NCBI GenBank assembly: GCA_965279195.1
Contig: CBDIHP010000047.1
Span: forward strand, 310,001-374,000
Reading direction: 5' to 3'
Origin: CBDIHP01 sp965279195
GTDB taxonomy: Bacteria > Planctomycetota > Planctomycetia > Isosphaerales > Isosphaeraceae
DNA length: 64,000 nucleotides
Position numbers and translations under genes: made by a program. The first letter of the stretch is position 1, and each line of letters opens with the position of its first letter. The notes under the pieces are model-generated. The model was not told where the DNA came from. It searched no databases and saw only the letters and a program-made list of their open reading frames with translations. Positions 42,401 through 50,739 of the stretch are shown piece by piece.

Positions 42401-43852
42401 GAAGGTCCCGATGAAGACCTGGCCCTCGCCGTAGCCGGTGGGGTCGGCGATCGAGCTGGCGAAGAGCTGGATGGTGTAGGTGGTCGAGGGCGCGCTGTTG
42501 AGCGATCCCGAGACGGTGACCGAGGTGCCGCCGGCGGTGGCGGCGGTGATGACGGGGAAGTTCTGGAGGCCGTTGGCGCCGGCGTCGGCGTCGCCGGCGT
42601 CGTTGGGGTTGACGGCGCGGTCCCAATTGAGGTCGATGCCGAGGGAGTTGTTGTTATAAATCGAGTTGGATAGGATCAGGACGCCCCTGGCGGAGGAGCC
42701 AACGGCGATGCCGGGGGGGGAGAAGGCGTTGCCGTTGTTGGCGATGATGTTCCCCTCGCCGGGGTTGAGGCCGCCGATCCGGACGTCGTTGAAGTCGCCG
42801 CCGACCTTGCCGATGTCGATCCCCTCGCCGCCGTTGCCCATGGGGAGCTGGCCGGTGATGTCGACGCCAATCTTGTTGCCGGTGATCCGGATGAAGTCGC
42901 CGCCGGCGAGCGTGATGCCCGACTCGCCGTTGCCGGAGAGGATGTTGTCCTTGACGACCATCCGGTCGGAGCCGAAGCTGTCGATCCCGCCCCGGGTGTT
43001 GCCGACGGCGATGGTCCCGGCGGCGTTGGTGCCGATCCGGTTGCCGACGATCGTGAGGTCGGTCGAGTCGCCCCCGAAGACCCCCACCCCGACGCCGACG
43101 TTGCCGGAGATCACGTTGTCCTTGATGACGTTGAAGGTCGCGGGGGCGAAGAACTGGACCCCGGCGGCGCCATTGGGGATCTTGAACGAGCCGGTGGCGT
43201 CGAGCCCGATGTAGTTGTTCTGGACGAGGTTGTTGTCGGAACGGTTGCCGAAGATGAACCGGACGCCCTCGCCGCCGTTGCCGGAGAGGATGTTTCGGTC
43301 GGCCTCGGCCGAGCCGCCGATGGTGCAGCTCGACCCGCCCTCGAAGCTGACCCCCACGCCGGAGTTGGCCGCGGCGAGGTTGCCCGCGAGGTTCGTGCCG
43401 ATGTAGCAATTCTTGACCGTCGAGCCCGAGCCGCCCGAGATGAGCACGCCGTTGCCGCTGAATCGGTTGATCACCAGCCCCTTGACCGTCGCCGGGGCCT
43501 TGAGGGTCAGCCCGCTGAAGTTCGACCCCGCCCCAGCGCCGCTGATCTCGATGATCGGCTTGCCCGCGTAGCCCGGCTGGGTGGAGCCGTCGATGGTGAG
43601 CAGGTCGGTGATGTCCGGCAGCGCGGAGGCCAGGGCGATGCTCCTGGAACCCGTGCCGATGGCGAAGGTGATCGTGTCTGCCCCGCCCGACGCGTTGGAC
43701 TGGGCGATGGCATCCCGCAGGGTGCCGGCCCCCGAGTCGGCCGCGCTCGTGACCTGGAACGTCGCCAGCAACCGCCGCGGCTCCAGGGCGCGGACCTCGG
43801 GGCGGACGGACGAGACGCGAACATGACGACGACGGCGGCGCACGCTCGACAT
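39419..43852 (-). CDS. Giant secreted beta-helix/Calx-beta protein
   Basis: 1477 residues. The N-terminus RALEPRRLLATF is the planctomycete LEPR-type export/anchor signal. ~40-440 form a right-handed beta-helix (NosD-like: NILSGNGGEGVRF, NVISGNVGVGVGVFGG). ~450-660 have a DUF11-like domain (NNGPGQAKDVALTFAIPAGA). About six Calx-beta domains follow (~670-1330), each ending in DNDP or DDDP. It ends with a ~140-residue domain (VTPKFTGQNLTGIELAFSAP). GGAGG lies 9 bases before the ATG. Likely a cell-surface or adhesion protein using Ca2+; the ligand is unknown. Confidence 0.92.
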   Translation of the reverse strand: MSSVRRRRRHVRVSSVRPEVRALEPRRLLATFQVTSAADSGAGTLRDAIAQSNASGGADTITFAIGTGSRSIALASALPDITDLLTIDGSTQPGYAGKPIIEISGAGAGSNFSGLTLKAPATVKGLVINRFSGNGVLISGGSGSTVKNCYIGTNLAGNLAAANSGVGVSFEGGSSCTIGGSAEADRNILSGNGGEGVRFIFGNRSDNNLVQNNYIGLDATGSFKIPNGAAGVQFFAPATFNVIKDNVISGNVGVGVGVFGGDSTDLTIVGNRIGTNAAGTIAVGNTRGGIDSFGSDRMVVKDNILSGNGESGITLAGGDFIRITGNKIGVDITGQLPMGNGGEGIDIGKVGGDFNDVRIGGLNPGEGNIIANNGNAFSPPGIAVGSSARGVLILSNSIYNNNSLGIDLNWDRAVNPNDAGDADAGANGLQNFPVITAATAGGTSVTVSGSLNSAPSTTYTIQLFASSIADPTGYGEGQVFIGTFSLTTDSAGNATFTRTFAAAVNAGDKITATATAPTGFAGGGMTSEFARNFVSTPAPTTDVSVAIAGDQTITIGGSVTYSATVRNNGPGQAKDVALTFAIPAGATLVSASPANYTLSNNVLTFNFATINALLSSLAVIRVTPGNLGVNTATAAVTGSFLDSDNSNNTATFSTQVDDRPGAFSLVNPALTTVEAAGFVAVGVQRVGGSKGPATVTYAITPGTATPGADYNASATTGTLTFGDGDTFASVLIEILPDDVSEGDETISIALSNPTGGTSLGAGSSGTLTIVDNDPAPSVSVADVRVTEGDSGTATALFTFNLSAASGRTTSFQYATGGGNATAGADYLAASGTVTFAPGETSKTVAVTLLPDTLDEADETVKLNLSGAVGLALPASAPTLIIADDDPTPTLSIDDVTVREGTGSKVLATFTVTLSAPSGREVSVGYATLDRSAASGLDYDFASGTLTFAPGSLTRTVTVAVLGDNIQELNEAFAVVLVDPINASIDKAVGSGAIADDDPSPSISILNAAQVVEPDTGTNAPARFMVALSAQSAFPITVHVATADGTAAAGSDYLAASADLVFQPGETTRFFDVAVIGDRVHEGNEAFTVALSSPVNATLAAQSQGAATIVDNDPEIKVAIAGNRVTEGNSGTSDEVFTLTLSSPSELPVTVKVATSNGSALAGEDYVARSTTVTFAPGQRAATFAVPVVGDRRIEPLEAFAVTLSAPTNAVIAAGQGAAIGYIVDNDLSGVIQVDATRQAVAENVAGGYVNVTLIRAGGDVGAVAVPYATANGTALAGQDYNAASGTVTFADGQTRAVVRIRIINDTAVEPDEAFVLDLGKPGGGATLGAQKAQTIVIRNDDKLPPPPQLIRVTPKFTGQNLTGIELAFSAPLQGDAASTIANYALRGPGRDKVLGTADDSGVTISSASYNPTARTVTLGVQSTKLTTPLQLVVKSSGVLDPFKQALDGNRDGKPGGDAVATISRAGAGLLSLTRKRR

Positions 43853-44145
43853 GACCCGAAAACCTCCGAGGGGCAGGCTCGCGTTACAAAGGCGGCTCGG
43901 ACGAGATCCGCGGGGTTCCGCTCGGCCGAATTGTGTGGAATGGCCGGGGACGCATCATTTATGCATGCAAGTACCGGAAAAGTCGAGGGAAATCTTGCCC
44001 GACCCGACGGGGTGGCGCAGGGATCGGCAACATCGGCCGGGGAGCGGGTCGGGGCTTGCCGGGGGCCGGGCTTTGCCACAAGATAGGCCGCCCGCAGGGA
44101 CACGGCCAATCCACACCCCTCGACCCCACCGAACGGAGTCTTCCC

Positions 44146-44745
44146 GTGCTGCTGAGCCTCCGCCAGTTCTTCATCAAGGAACGCGTCGCGTTCATGAAAT
44201 TGACCGACACTTATGATATCTTCGACCCCGAGTCCGGCGCGCAGGTCGGGGTGGCGAAGGAGGAGCCGCCGGGCTGGGCCGCGTTCGCCCGGCTCCTGAT
44301 CAACAAGGCCCTGCTGCCGACGGCGGTCAACATCTACGAGGGGTCGGCCGAGGGGGGCCGGCCGGTCTTCTCGCTCCGCAAGGCGTTCGCCCTCCTGCGG
44401 TCGAAGGTCACGGTGGTCAACGGCGACGGCGTGCCGCTCGGCCGGTTCGACAGCAAGATCTTCTCCTTCGGCGGCGGCTTCTACGTCGTCAACCCCCAGG
44501 AGGAGCGGGTGGCCGAGGTCAAGGGGGACTGGAGGGGCTGGAACTTCCGGATCCTCGACGCCCACGAGAACGAGATCGGCCTCATCACCAAGAAGTGGGC
44601 CGGGCTGGGCAAGGAACTGTTCACGAGCGCGGATAACTACATCATTTCCCTCTCCGACGCCGCCCCCGACGGCCCCGAGATCGCCGCCCTGATGCTCGCC
44701 GCCGGGCTCGCCATCGACATCGTCTTCAAGGAGGCCAAGGGCTGA
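44146..44745 (+). CDS. LURP-one/scramblase-related protein
   Basis: 199 residues resembling the YxjI/LURP-one-related and phospholipid-scramblase beta-barrel fold: RQFFIKERVAFMKLTDTYDI, FSLRKAFALLRSKVTVVNGD, GRFDSKIFSFGGGFYVV, WAGLGKELFTSADNY. These act as small barrel proteins with unknown roles. GTG at 44146 has CGGAG 8 bases upstream; the frame opens earlier (43933) but that part has no ribosome site. It ends at a strong hairpin shared with the converging gene. Confidence 0.75.
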   Translation: MLLSLRQFFIKERVAFMKLTDTYDIFDPESGAQVGVAKEEPPGWAAFARLLINKALLPTAVNIYEGSAEGGRPVFSLRKAFALLRSKVTVVNGDGVPLGRFDSKIFSFGGGFYVVNPQEERVAEVKGDWRGWNFRILDAHENEIGLITKKWAGLGKELFTSADNYIISLSDAAPDGPEIAALMLAAGLAIDIVFKEAKG

Positions 44746-44751
44746 GCCCGA

Positions 44752-44802
44752 CCGCCCCCTTGGGGGCGCGGCAGCCGGTCGGCCGCGCCCCCAAGGGGGC
44801 GG
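44752..44802. terminator. Perfect 21-bp GC hairpin between convergent genes
   Basis: CCGCCCCCTTGGGGGCGCGG.. (44752-44772) is a perfect inverse of 44782-44802, 9-base loop. It sits between stops at 44745 (plus) and 44806 (minus) and would stop both transcripts. Confidence 0.75.
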
Positions 44803-44805
44803 ACC

Positions 44806-45669
44806 CTACGACGCCCACACCCAACGCAATAGCCGCCGCAGCCCCTCCGCGAGCCGGCCCAGCCAGCCCGGCGGCTCCACGTCGACATCCGCATCCACAT
44901 CCCCATCGACGCCCCCATCCACAACGACCGCCGCGAGCCGAACCGCCGCGTCCCGGTCGCCCGCCGACGCCTCCTCGTGCCCCTCGCCCTCCGGCGTCGC
45001 GGGGCCCGGCTCCAGGCGAGGCTCCAGCTCGGGCTCCAGATCCGGTTCGAGCCGGGGCTCCAGGGGCAGGGGCCCCTCGACGGCGGCAGGCCTCGCCTCG
45101 ACCTCGATATCCAGATCCTCAGATACTTCCATCTCCCGGCGCCCGTGGTATCCCGCGGTCGAGAGCATCCCCGGGGCGGACATCGCCTGCGGCACGTGCC
45201 CGGCCATCCCCGGCGGCATCTCGCCGCTCGCGTCCCGACCCCCCGCGTCGTGCGACGCCCCGCCGGCCGAATGCCCCCGGGCCCCCCGCAACAGGCTGAA
45301 GACCGAATCATCTCTTAATATGAGCAACAACGCCGCGTCATGCGCGTGGGCCGATGACGCGGCCGTCGCGGACGAAGCCGACGGCGGACTCTCATCTGCC
45401 GACGTACTCACGCGAACACGTACTCGCGTCGTCGCGTCCACCGACGCCGCCCGCACCTTCGCCCGCGACGAGGACGCCCCGGCCGCCTCCGCGACAGCCG
45501 CCGCGTCCGACGCCGGGGTGGCCGCCACGGCCTCCGCCGCGAACGCCGCCGACTCGGCCGCGGGCGGCGTCCCCGACTCGTCGTGGATGTGGACGGCGAT
45601 CGTCGCCACCCGCGCCCGGCAGCGCCTCGGCTCCAGGTCGTCGAAGGACCAGCGCGGGCCCCGCCTCAT
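44806..45669 (-). CDS. Ala-rich secreted-type protein, function unknown
   Basis: 287 residues. The N-terminus SFDDLEPRRCRARV has the LEPR signal, followed by Ala/Ser-rich low-complexity segments, a MPPGMAGHVP segment and an LEPRLEPDLEPELEPRLEPG repeat, then an Asp/Val-rich stretch and a basic Trp tail. It overlaps the HlyD-like gene by ATGA (45666-45669), so it is likely its partner. A plus-strand frame here is possible but has no ribosome site. Confidence 0.55.
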   Translation of the reverse strand: MRRGPRWSFDDLEPRRCRARVATIAVHIHDESGTPPAAESAAFAAEAVAATPASDAAAVAEAAGASSSRAKVRAASVDATTRVRVRVSTSADESPPSASSATAASSAHAHDAALLLILRDDSVFSLLRGARGHSAGGASHDAGGRDASGEMPPGMAGHVPQAMSAPGMLSTAGYHGRREMEVSEDLDIEVEARPAAVEGPLPLEPRLEPDLEPELEPRLEPGPATPEGEGHEEASAGDRDAAVRLAAVVVDGGVDGDVDADVDVEPPGWLGRLAEGLRRLLRWVWAS

Positions 45670-46778
45670 CCCCGAGGCCCCCTCGCCAGGTCGACCGACA
45701 CCCGAGAATTCAAACGCAGGCGGAAGCCTTCATTCCTGACCTCCACCAGCACCGGGACCCGGCCGGTCTCGCGGTCGGCCTCCTGCGAGATCGCCAGGAT
45801 GTTGCCCGCGAACGTGCGCGATCCCTGGGTCAGCCGGGCAGGGGCCCCCGCCCGCAACGCGTCGGCCTGATCGCCCTCGACGAATGCACGGATCTGCACC
45901 ACACTGTCGTCCACCACCTCGATCCAGACGTCGCGCGAGCCCGTCTCGTTCGCGATGGCCCCGCGCGTGGCGTGGACCTTCGTCACCACCACGTTCTCCA
46001 GGTTGCCGACGGTCACGGGGATCCGCCCCCAGGAGAACTCGCGTTTGTAGTCGGCCAGGTCGTGCTCGGCCTGCGCCCTTCGGAATTCGTGCTCGCTCCG
46101 CTCGATCGCGAGGTCGGCCAGCCGGGCCTTGACCTTCAAGGCCTGCTGGAGTTCGTCGAGCTGCGACTGCGCCAGCGCGGCGAGGTTCCCCGCGCGGCGG
46201 ACCTCCTGCTCGGTCCCCGCGCTCTTCTGATAGAGCGCCCGCAGGCGATCGAGTTCCTTGTTGGCGTTGTCCACCCGGGTCTTCGCCTGGTCGATCTGCC
46301 GCGCGGATTCGACCAGGAGCAGCTCCTTGCGGGCCTCCTCCTGCCGCCTGGCGATCGCGGCGATCTCGACCTGCTCGTGGACGAGGTCGATCTCCGCCGG
46401 CGTCTCGCGCTGGGTGACCAGGATGTTCCCCCCCTCGAACCGCCCGCCCTTGCGCTGGAAGGAGATCCGCTGCCCCTCGTGCACGTGGATCTGGAGGATC
46501 GGCCAGCGATTGAGCGCCACCAGCCGGAACGTCCGATCCGGCATCGCCTCGACCACCCCGGCGACCCGCGCGAGGTCGACCGCCGGCGTCGCGACCGGCT
46601 CGTCCCGGATCACCGGCAAGGCCGTCGGAGTCGTCGCCCCCGAGGACCGCGCCTGCCAGTCGTCGCGTTCCTGCCGGGCGAGCCACCCGAGCGACGCCGC
46701 CAGCAGCGCCCCCGAGACCTGAATCCCGAACTCGCGGCGACCCCGCCCCCCGCGCCGTTGACCACCCGTCGCATCCAT
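45666..46778 (-). CDS. HlyD-type membrane-fusion protein
   Basis: 370 residues. One N-terminal membrane segment (~15-32, SGALLAASLGWLARQ), a split lipoyl-like barrel (LQIHVHEGQRISFQRKGGRF), a coiled-coil hairpin (~120-240, EEARKELLLVESARQIDQAK) and a beta-barrel (FVEGDQADALRAGAPARLTQ). HlyD proteins join an inner-membrane exporter to the outside. No ABC or RND transporter adjoins; the only partner is the LEPR-type gene. ATG at 46778 has GGAG 9 bases before it. Confidence 0.85.
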   Translation of the reverse strand: MDATGGQRRGGRGRREFGIQVSGALLAASLGWLARQERDDWQARSSGATTPTALPVIRDEPVATPAVDLARVAGVVEAMPDRTFRLVALNRWPILQIHVHEGQRISFQRKGGRFEGGNILVTQRETPAEIDLVHEQVEIAAIARRQEEARKELLLVESARQIDQAKTRVDNANKELDRLRALYQKSAGTEQEVRRAGNLAALAQSQLDELQQALKVKARLADLAIERSEHEFRRAQAEHDLADYKREFSWGRIPVTVGNLENVVVTKVHATRGAIANETGSRDVWIEVVDDSVVQIRAFVEGDQADALRAGAPARLTQGSRTFAGNILAISQEADRETGRVPVLVEVRNEGFRLRLNSRVSVDLARGPRG

Positions 46779-47536
46779 GCCGACCATCTCCCGGGACCGA
46801 CCATCCCCGAATCTCATCGTCGGCCGCCCCTCCCTCCACGCGCCCCTTCCTGGCCTTTCTCCGATGCCCCGGCCGGCTATGCCAGTCGTGCGGGTTACGC
46901 CCCCCGTTGGCATACGGGAACGAAGCGGCCGCCCCCGCAGAGGCTGCGCGAATCCAGAAACGCGGGAACATAGCCAATCGTCCGGCCCCATGGCAAAAAC
47001 TCGGGAACAAAGCCAATCGTCCGCATCCCCCCGTCCCAACGCCTCAGCCGGACGGCCGCATTCCATAAAACGCGGGAACAAAGCCAATTGGCTCGACTTC
47101 CGAAACGAACCCAATTCGCCGCAAACCCTTCGACGACAGTCTCTTAACCATCAACACTCCGAAACCACCCCAAAGCCCCCGAATTTTCAAAGAACGGAAG
47201 GTGTCCCGGAGTTGCAAATCTCCATTCTATCCATTTACCCCAAATCCCCCAAAGTCAAGCTCGATGCAAATTCTCAACATTAGAACGAAGGCCCGCCCGG
47301 AGTGCGGAAGCTTGCTTCCGCTGGGTTGCTGCGGAGCTTGCTCCGCATGCCGTAACGAAGCGGACTCCTAACGACCCTCCGCTTCATCTTGGGACAAGCC
47401 CCCGCAGGGGCGAGGGCGTCAGCAAGCGGACGCACTCCGGATTGCGGTGAGGCGAAGAGCGTCCGCCGGACCAGGTTGGCGGCCCCCTCCCGTACGCCAG
47501 AAGGCAGCCCGACGCGCCCGGGACGACCGGCCGGGT
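46779..47536. repeat. Repeat-rich intergenic region
   Basis: No gene. Three ~24-bp units CGCGGGAACAAAGCCAATCG lie at 46961, 47000 and 47071; AACGAACCCAATTCGC at 47103; a promoter-like block near 47205-47225; and a full GGAGTGCG-family pair at 47296-47448 (GGAAGCTTGCTTCC, GGAGCTTGCTCC). Confidence 0.7.
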
Positions 47537-50494
47537 TCAGTCCCCGGCCGGGTCGGAGGGGTTCGGAGTCGGAGTCACGTCCCCTTCGGGAGGCGACGTC
47601 CCACCCGAACCCGTCTTCTTCCGCGACGCCCTCGGCTTCTTCGTCCGCCAACCTTTCTTCGGTGGGTCCCCGTCCGGCATGATGGCGGGCTCGCCCACGG
47701 TGGGGAGGAGTTGCTCAGGGGTGATCCCGGCATTCCGAAGATTAGCACGCTCGATGTTCGCGCTAAGGAGTCTCGCGCCGACGAGTCTCGCGCCATCGAG
47801 GCTCGCGTCGACGAGGCTGACGCCTTCGAGTCTCGCGTCGACGAGGCTCGCGCCATCGAGTCTCGCGAAGTCGAGTCTCGCGCCGACGAGTCTCGCGCCG
47901 TCGAGGCTCGCGCCGACGAGGCTCGCGCCGACGAGGATCGCGTCGACGAGGATCGCACGGTCGAGTCTCGCGCCATCGAGTCTCGCGCCATCGAGTCTCG
48001 CGAAGTAGAGGATCGCGCCGTCGAGTCTCGCGCCGACGAGTCTCGCGCCGACGAGGAACGCACGGTCGAGGCTCGCGCCGACGAGGCTCGCGCCGTCGAG
48101 GATCGCGAAGTCGAGGATCGCGAAGTCGAGGATCGCGCCGAAAAAGTTGGCTTCTGGGAGAATTGCCTTCTCGAAGAGACTTCGTCTCAAATCCGCACGA
48201 TGGAAGTTTGCCGCCTTCACATGGGCGCCCTCAAAGCCGATCCCTTGACAATGATAGTCAATCATATTTTGGAGGATCAGCGTCGATTTCTCTCGCGAAC
48301 TCTTGCCGGCCTCCCACGATATTTCGAAGACAGGCTGTTCGGTCCGGAAGAGTTCCGAATGGACCGCGAATAGATTCCGGTTCGCCGCTCGCTCCTGCCG
48401 CTCCATCTCCCGGAAGGAGGCGAGTCCGAGCGACTCCATGGGAAAGCCGTCCGTGAGGACCCGGTTGAACATGTCGATGAGCGCCTTGCGCCAGGCGTTG
48501 CGGACCTCATGCGACTCCAGGTCGGCCAGGTCGCGGATGAAGGAGAGCACATCGTCGTCGAGTAGGGCAGGTCCGCAAAGTTCGACCCAGTGGCGCTGGG
48601 CATCCTTCAAGGTCCAGTGTCGGCCCTCGATCTTCTCGCGGAGGGACCGGAGCATCGCCACGATCCGGCGCGCCAGCAAGTATTCGCCGAACGACTTGTG
48701 ACTGAATTCGATCGCCGGTTCCTGCCCCAGCCGGCCTCCCGTCTCCTGGAAGTAGAACGAGACGAACAACTGGCTGATGCTGCCGCGGCCCTGGATGACC
48801 CGATCCAGGAGATCAGTCCGTTCCGCCTTGCGGCAGCGTTCCTCGACTTTCGACTTCGTGGTCGCCCGCATGTCGCCTTCATGCCAGGCGGTGACGGCCA
48901 CTTCTTCGAGCAACTCCGCGATATCCTTGCACTCAACACCCTGAAGGTGCCGTTTCCCGGCGCTGTCGTGGACGCGATTCAGAACGTCTTCCACGAGCCA
49001 ACCATAAATCGACGCTCGATTCGTCTCAGGCTCGATCTGATGGGTCTTCCTGCATTGTGCGATCAGGCAGTTGAGGATGGGCTCGGTCGTCAACGGTTCG
49101 AGCTTTTTGGTAGCGACATCCTCCGGCAGGCCGGTGATCGAGGGGTCGCCTATCGCGATACCGTAGTTGCTCCACCAGATCTGACGCTGGTCTGCTTTGA
49201 GGATTGCGTTCTGTCCCTCCCAGGAGTGGTTCTGCCGCTCTCGCTCGGGCAAATAGTAGGGGAGCGCATGCCGGACGCGTTCGGCCTTTCGCGTCTCTGC
49301 CCTGGTGTTGGAAACGGCGACGTCGCGACCGCAGAGCATCACGCAGACCGGGAAGGGCTGGATTTCCCGATTCTTCTGGTGGACCAGGTCATCCATCTGC
49401 CGGAAGAAGTCGGCCGCGAGTTCCTCGCCGACGGTGCCCTGCTGGGACAGTTCGTCGAGTCCGTCGAAGATGAGGAGAGATCGCGTGTCGTCCCTGCGGT
49501 CGAACAGCCGTATCTCGTGCCCGATCTCGCCTCGCGCGAATTCTTCGAGCGACTCCGATAGGTCCTTTCCGAGTGTGAACCGGTGCAACGGCACATAGAG
49601 GACACGCCAGGGAGTCGGGCCGGCCCAGGCCCGCCAGGCGGCGAAACGACGGGCGAAGGCCGACTTGCCCGCGCCGGGCCCGCCGCTGAGGACGAAGATG
49701 GGGTCGGTCCCGGATTCCAGCCAGTGCTGGGCCATCTCGGTGAGCATGCCGACGATGCGGTCCTTCTGCCCTTGCTCCTCCCGCAGGAGGGTGGGTGCGG
49801 CGTCTCTCGGCTTGGCCTTTTCGGTGTAGGCGCGGAGTTCGACGTAGACGGAATCCAGCGACACGCCGAGGTCGAGCACGGGCGGGTTGGCCCGGGTCTG
49901 GAGCTGGATGTCGTACTGGAGCCAGGCGGCCTCGGCCTCGGCAATGGGGCCGAACTTGGGCTGGAACGCCTTCTGGAAACGATCGTACTTCGGGGCATGA
50001 TCCAGGAGTTCCTGGGTCAATCCCTCGACGAAGAAGGCGGGGAGTGTGAGGACGGACCTGTCCGCGTCCTTGGGATCCATCCCCGCCGAGCGGAGCCAGG
50101 CGGCGAGGAGCCGGGCGACCGTGCCCACAATGGGCGTCTGGCCTGGGTAGGTGAGGAACCGTGAGGTGAGTTCGACGGGCTGCTTCGCCAGTTCGACATC
50201 CAGCCGGTCGGCGTCGCTCGCGCGCACTTCCACCAGCGTGGTGAATTGCCCCTCGGGGATGCTCTTCAGCACCTGCTTGATCGCGTACGCCAGCGCCTGG
50301 CGGACCAGGAGGTGGGCCTCCTCGCCGGCGTTCTTCGGCTTGAGGTTGAACAGCCCCGCGAGGGTCTCGAAGACCGCCAGCGGCCACTTGAAGGGCTTCG
50401 TCGGGTCCGCTTCGCCCAGACCCTTGAAAAGCCGGGGCCAGTCGGGCTTGACCTCGCGGAAGACGAGCGGCGTGGGGACCTGGGTGGTCGGCAA
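47537..50494 (-). CDS. NACHT NTPase with C-terminal pentapeptide repeats (NLR-like)
   Basis: 985 residues. ~1-210 is an unrecognised N-terminal domain. SLDSVYVELRAYTE (~212-225) is the run-in of NACHT proteins. NTPase: Walker A GGPGAGKS (~271-278), Walker B LLIFDGLDELS (~340-350). ~440-700 is a winged-helix and helical part (FSHKSFGEYLLARRIVAMLR). ~751-922 is ~34 pentapeptides (A-x-L-x-x), then a basic and Pro-rich tail. The architecture is that of bacterial NLR-like STAND proteins, several of which are anti-phage. The start TTG 50494 is weak; CGAGG is 11 bases before. Defence is a hypothesis. Confidence 0.9.
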   Translation of the reverse strand: MPTTQVPTPLVFREVKPDWPRLFKGLGEADPTKPFKWPLAVFETLAGLFNLKPKNAGEEAHLLVRQALAYAIKQVLKSIPEGQFTTLVEVRASDADRLDVELAKQPVELTSRFLTYPGQTPIVGTVARLLAAWLRSAGMDPKDADRSVLTLPAFFVEGLTQELLDHAPKYDRFQKAFQPKFGPIAEAEAAWLQYDIQLQTRANPPVLDLGVSLDSVYVELRAYTEKAKPRDAAPTLLREEQGQKDRIVGMLTEMAQHWLESGTDPIFVLSGGPGAGKSAFARRFAAWRAWAGPTPWRVLYVPLHRFTLGKDLSESLEEFARGEIGHEIRLFDRRDDTRSLLIFDGLDELSQQGTVGEELAADFFRQMDDLVHQKNREIQPFPVCVMLCGRDVAVSNTRAETRKAERVRHALPYYLPERERQNHSWEGQNAILKADQRQIWWSNYGIAIGDPSITGLPEDVATKKLEPLTTEPILNCLIAQCRKTHQIEPETNRASIYGWLVEDVLNRVHDSAGKRHLQGVECKDIAELLEEVAVTAWHEGDMRATTKSKVEERCRKAERTDLLDRVIQGRGSISQLFVSFYFQETGGRLGQEPAIEFSHKSFGEYLLARRIVAMLRSLREKIEGRHWTLKDAQRHWVELCGPALLDDDVLSFIRDLADLESHEVRNAWRKALIDMFNRVLTDGFPMESLGLASFREMERQERAANRNLFAVHSELFRTEQPVFEISWEAGKSSREKSTLILQNMIDYHCQGIGFEGAHVKAANFHRADLRRSLFEKAILPEANFFGAILDFAILDFAILDGASLVGASLDRAFLVGARLVGARLDGAILYFARLDGARLDGARLDRAILVDAILVGASLVGASLDGARLVGARLDFARLDGASLVDARLEGVSLVDASLDGARLVGARLLSANIERANLRNAGITPEQLLPTVGEPAIMPDGDPPKKGWRTKKPRASRKKTGSGGTSPPEGDVTPTPNPSDPAGD
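47729..48244. repeat. 15-bp tandem array coding the pentapeptides
   Basis: About 34 copies of a 15-base unit (near GAGTCTCGCGCCGAC on the plus strand) inside the NACHT gene. Copies are close in DNA as well as protein, pointing to recent expansion or conversion. Confidence 0.85.
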
Positions 50495-50621
50495 GGGGGG
50501 CGGGCCTCGGGGGGCGATGAGAACATCGGGGGCGCTGGATATCAGCTAAGTTAACGGCGCAGTGTGACGGGTTCCAGGGGCGGGTTTCCCGGTTCGGGGG
50601 TGTTTGGGAGGGGCGGGGAAA

Positions 50622-50696
50622 GGGGTCGGGAGACCCCGGTTTCGTGGTGCGGCGCTGCGAGGGTGGGGGCGGGGTCGGGAGACCCGCGCCCAGCGC
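50622..50696. repeat. Dispersed repeat copy E, single half-unit
   Basis: A single ~75-bp half ending GACCCGCGCCCAGCGC; its partner half is absent. It shows the element's basic unit is one half. It lies between the NACHT gene's start and the next gene's end, in the 50495-50739 gap. Confidence 0.8.
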
Positions 50697-50739
50697 AAGG
50701 GGGCGGCAGGCGATGGCGGAGAGGGGGCGGGCGAGCGTC

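Noticed and set aside
47710..48250. Possible CRISPR array
   Set aside because: The 15-bp units are contiguous without spacers and encode pentapeptides.
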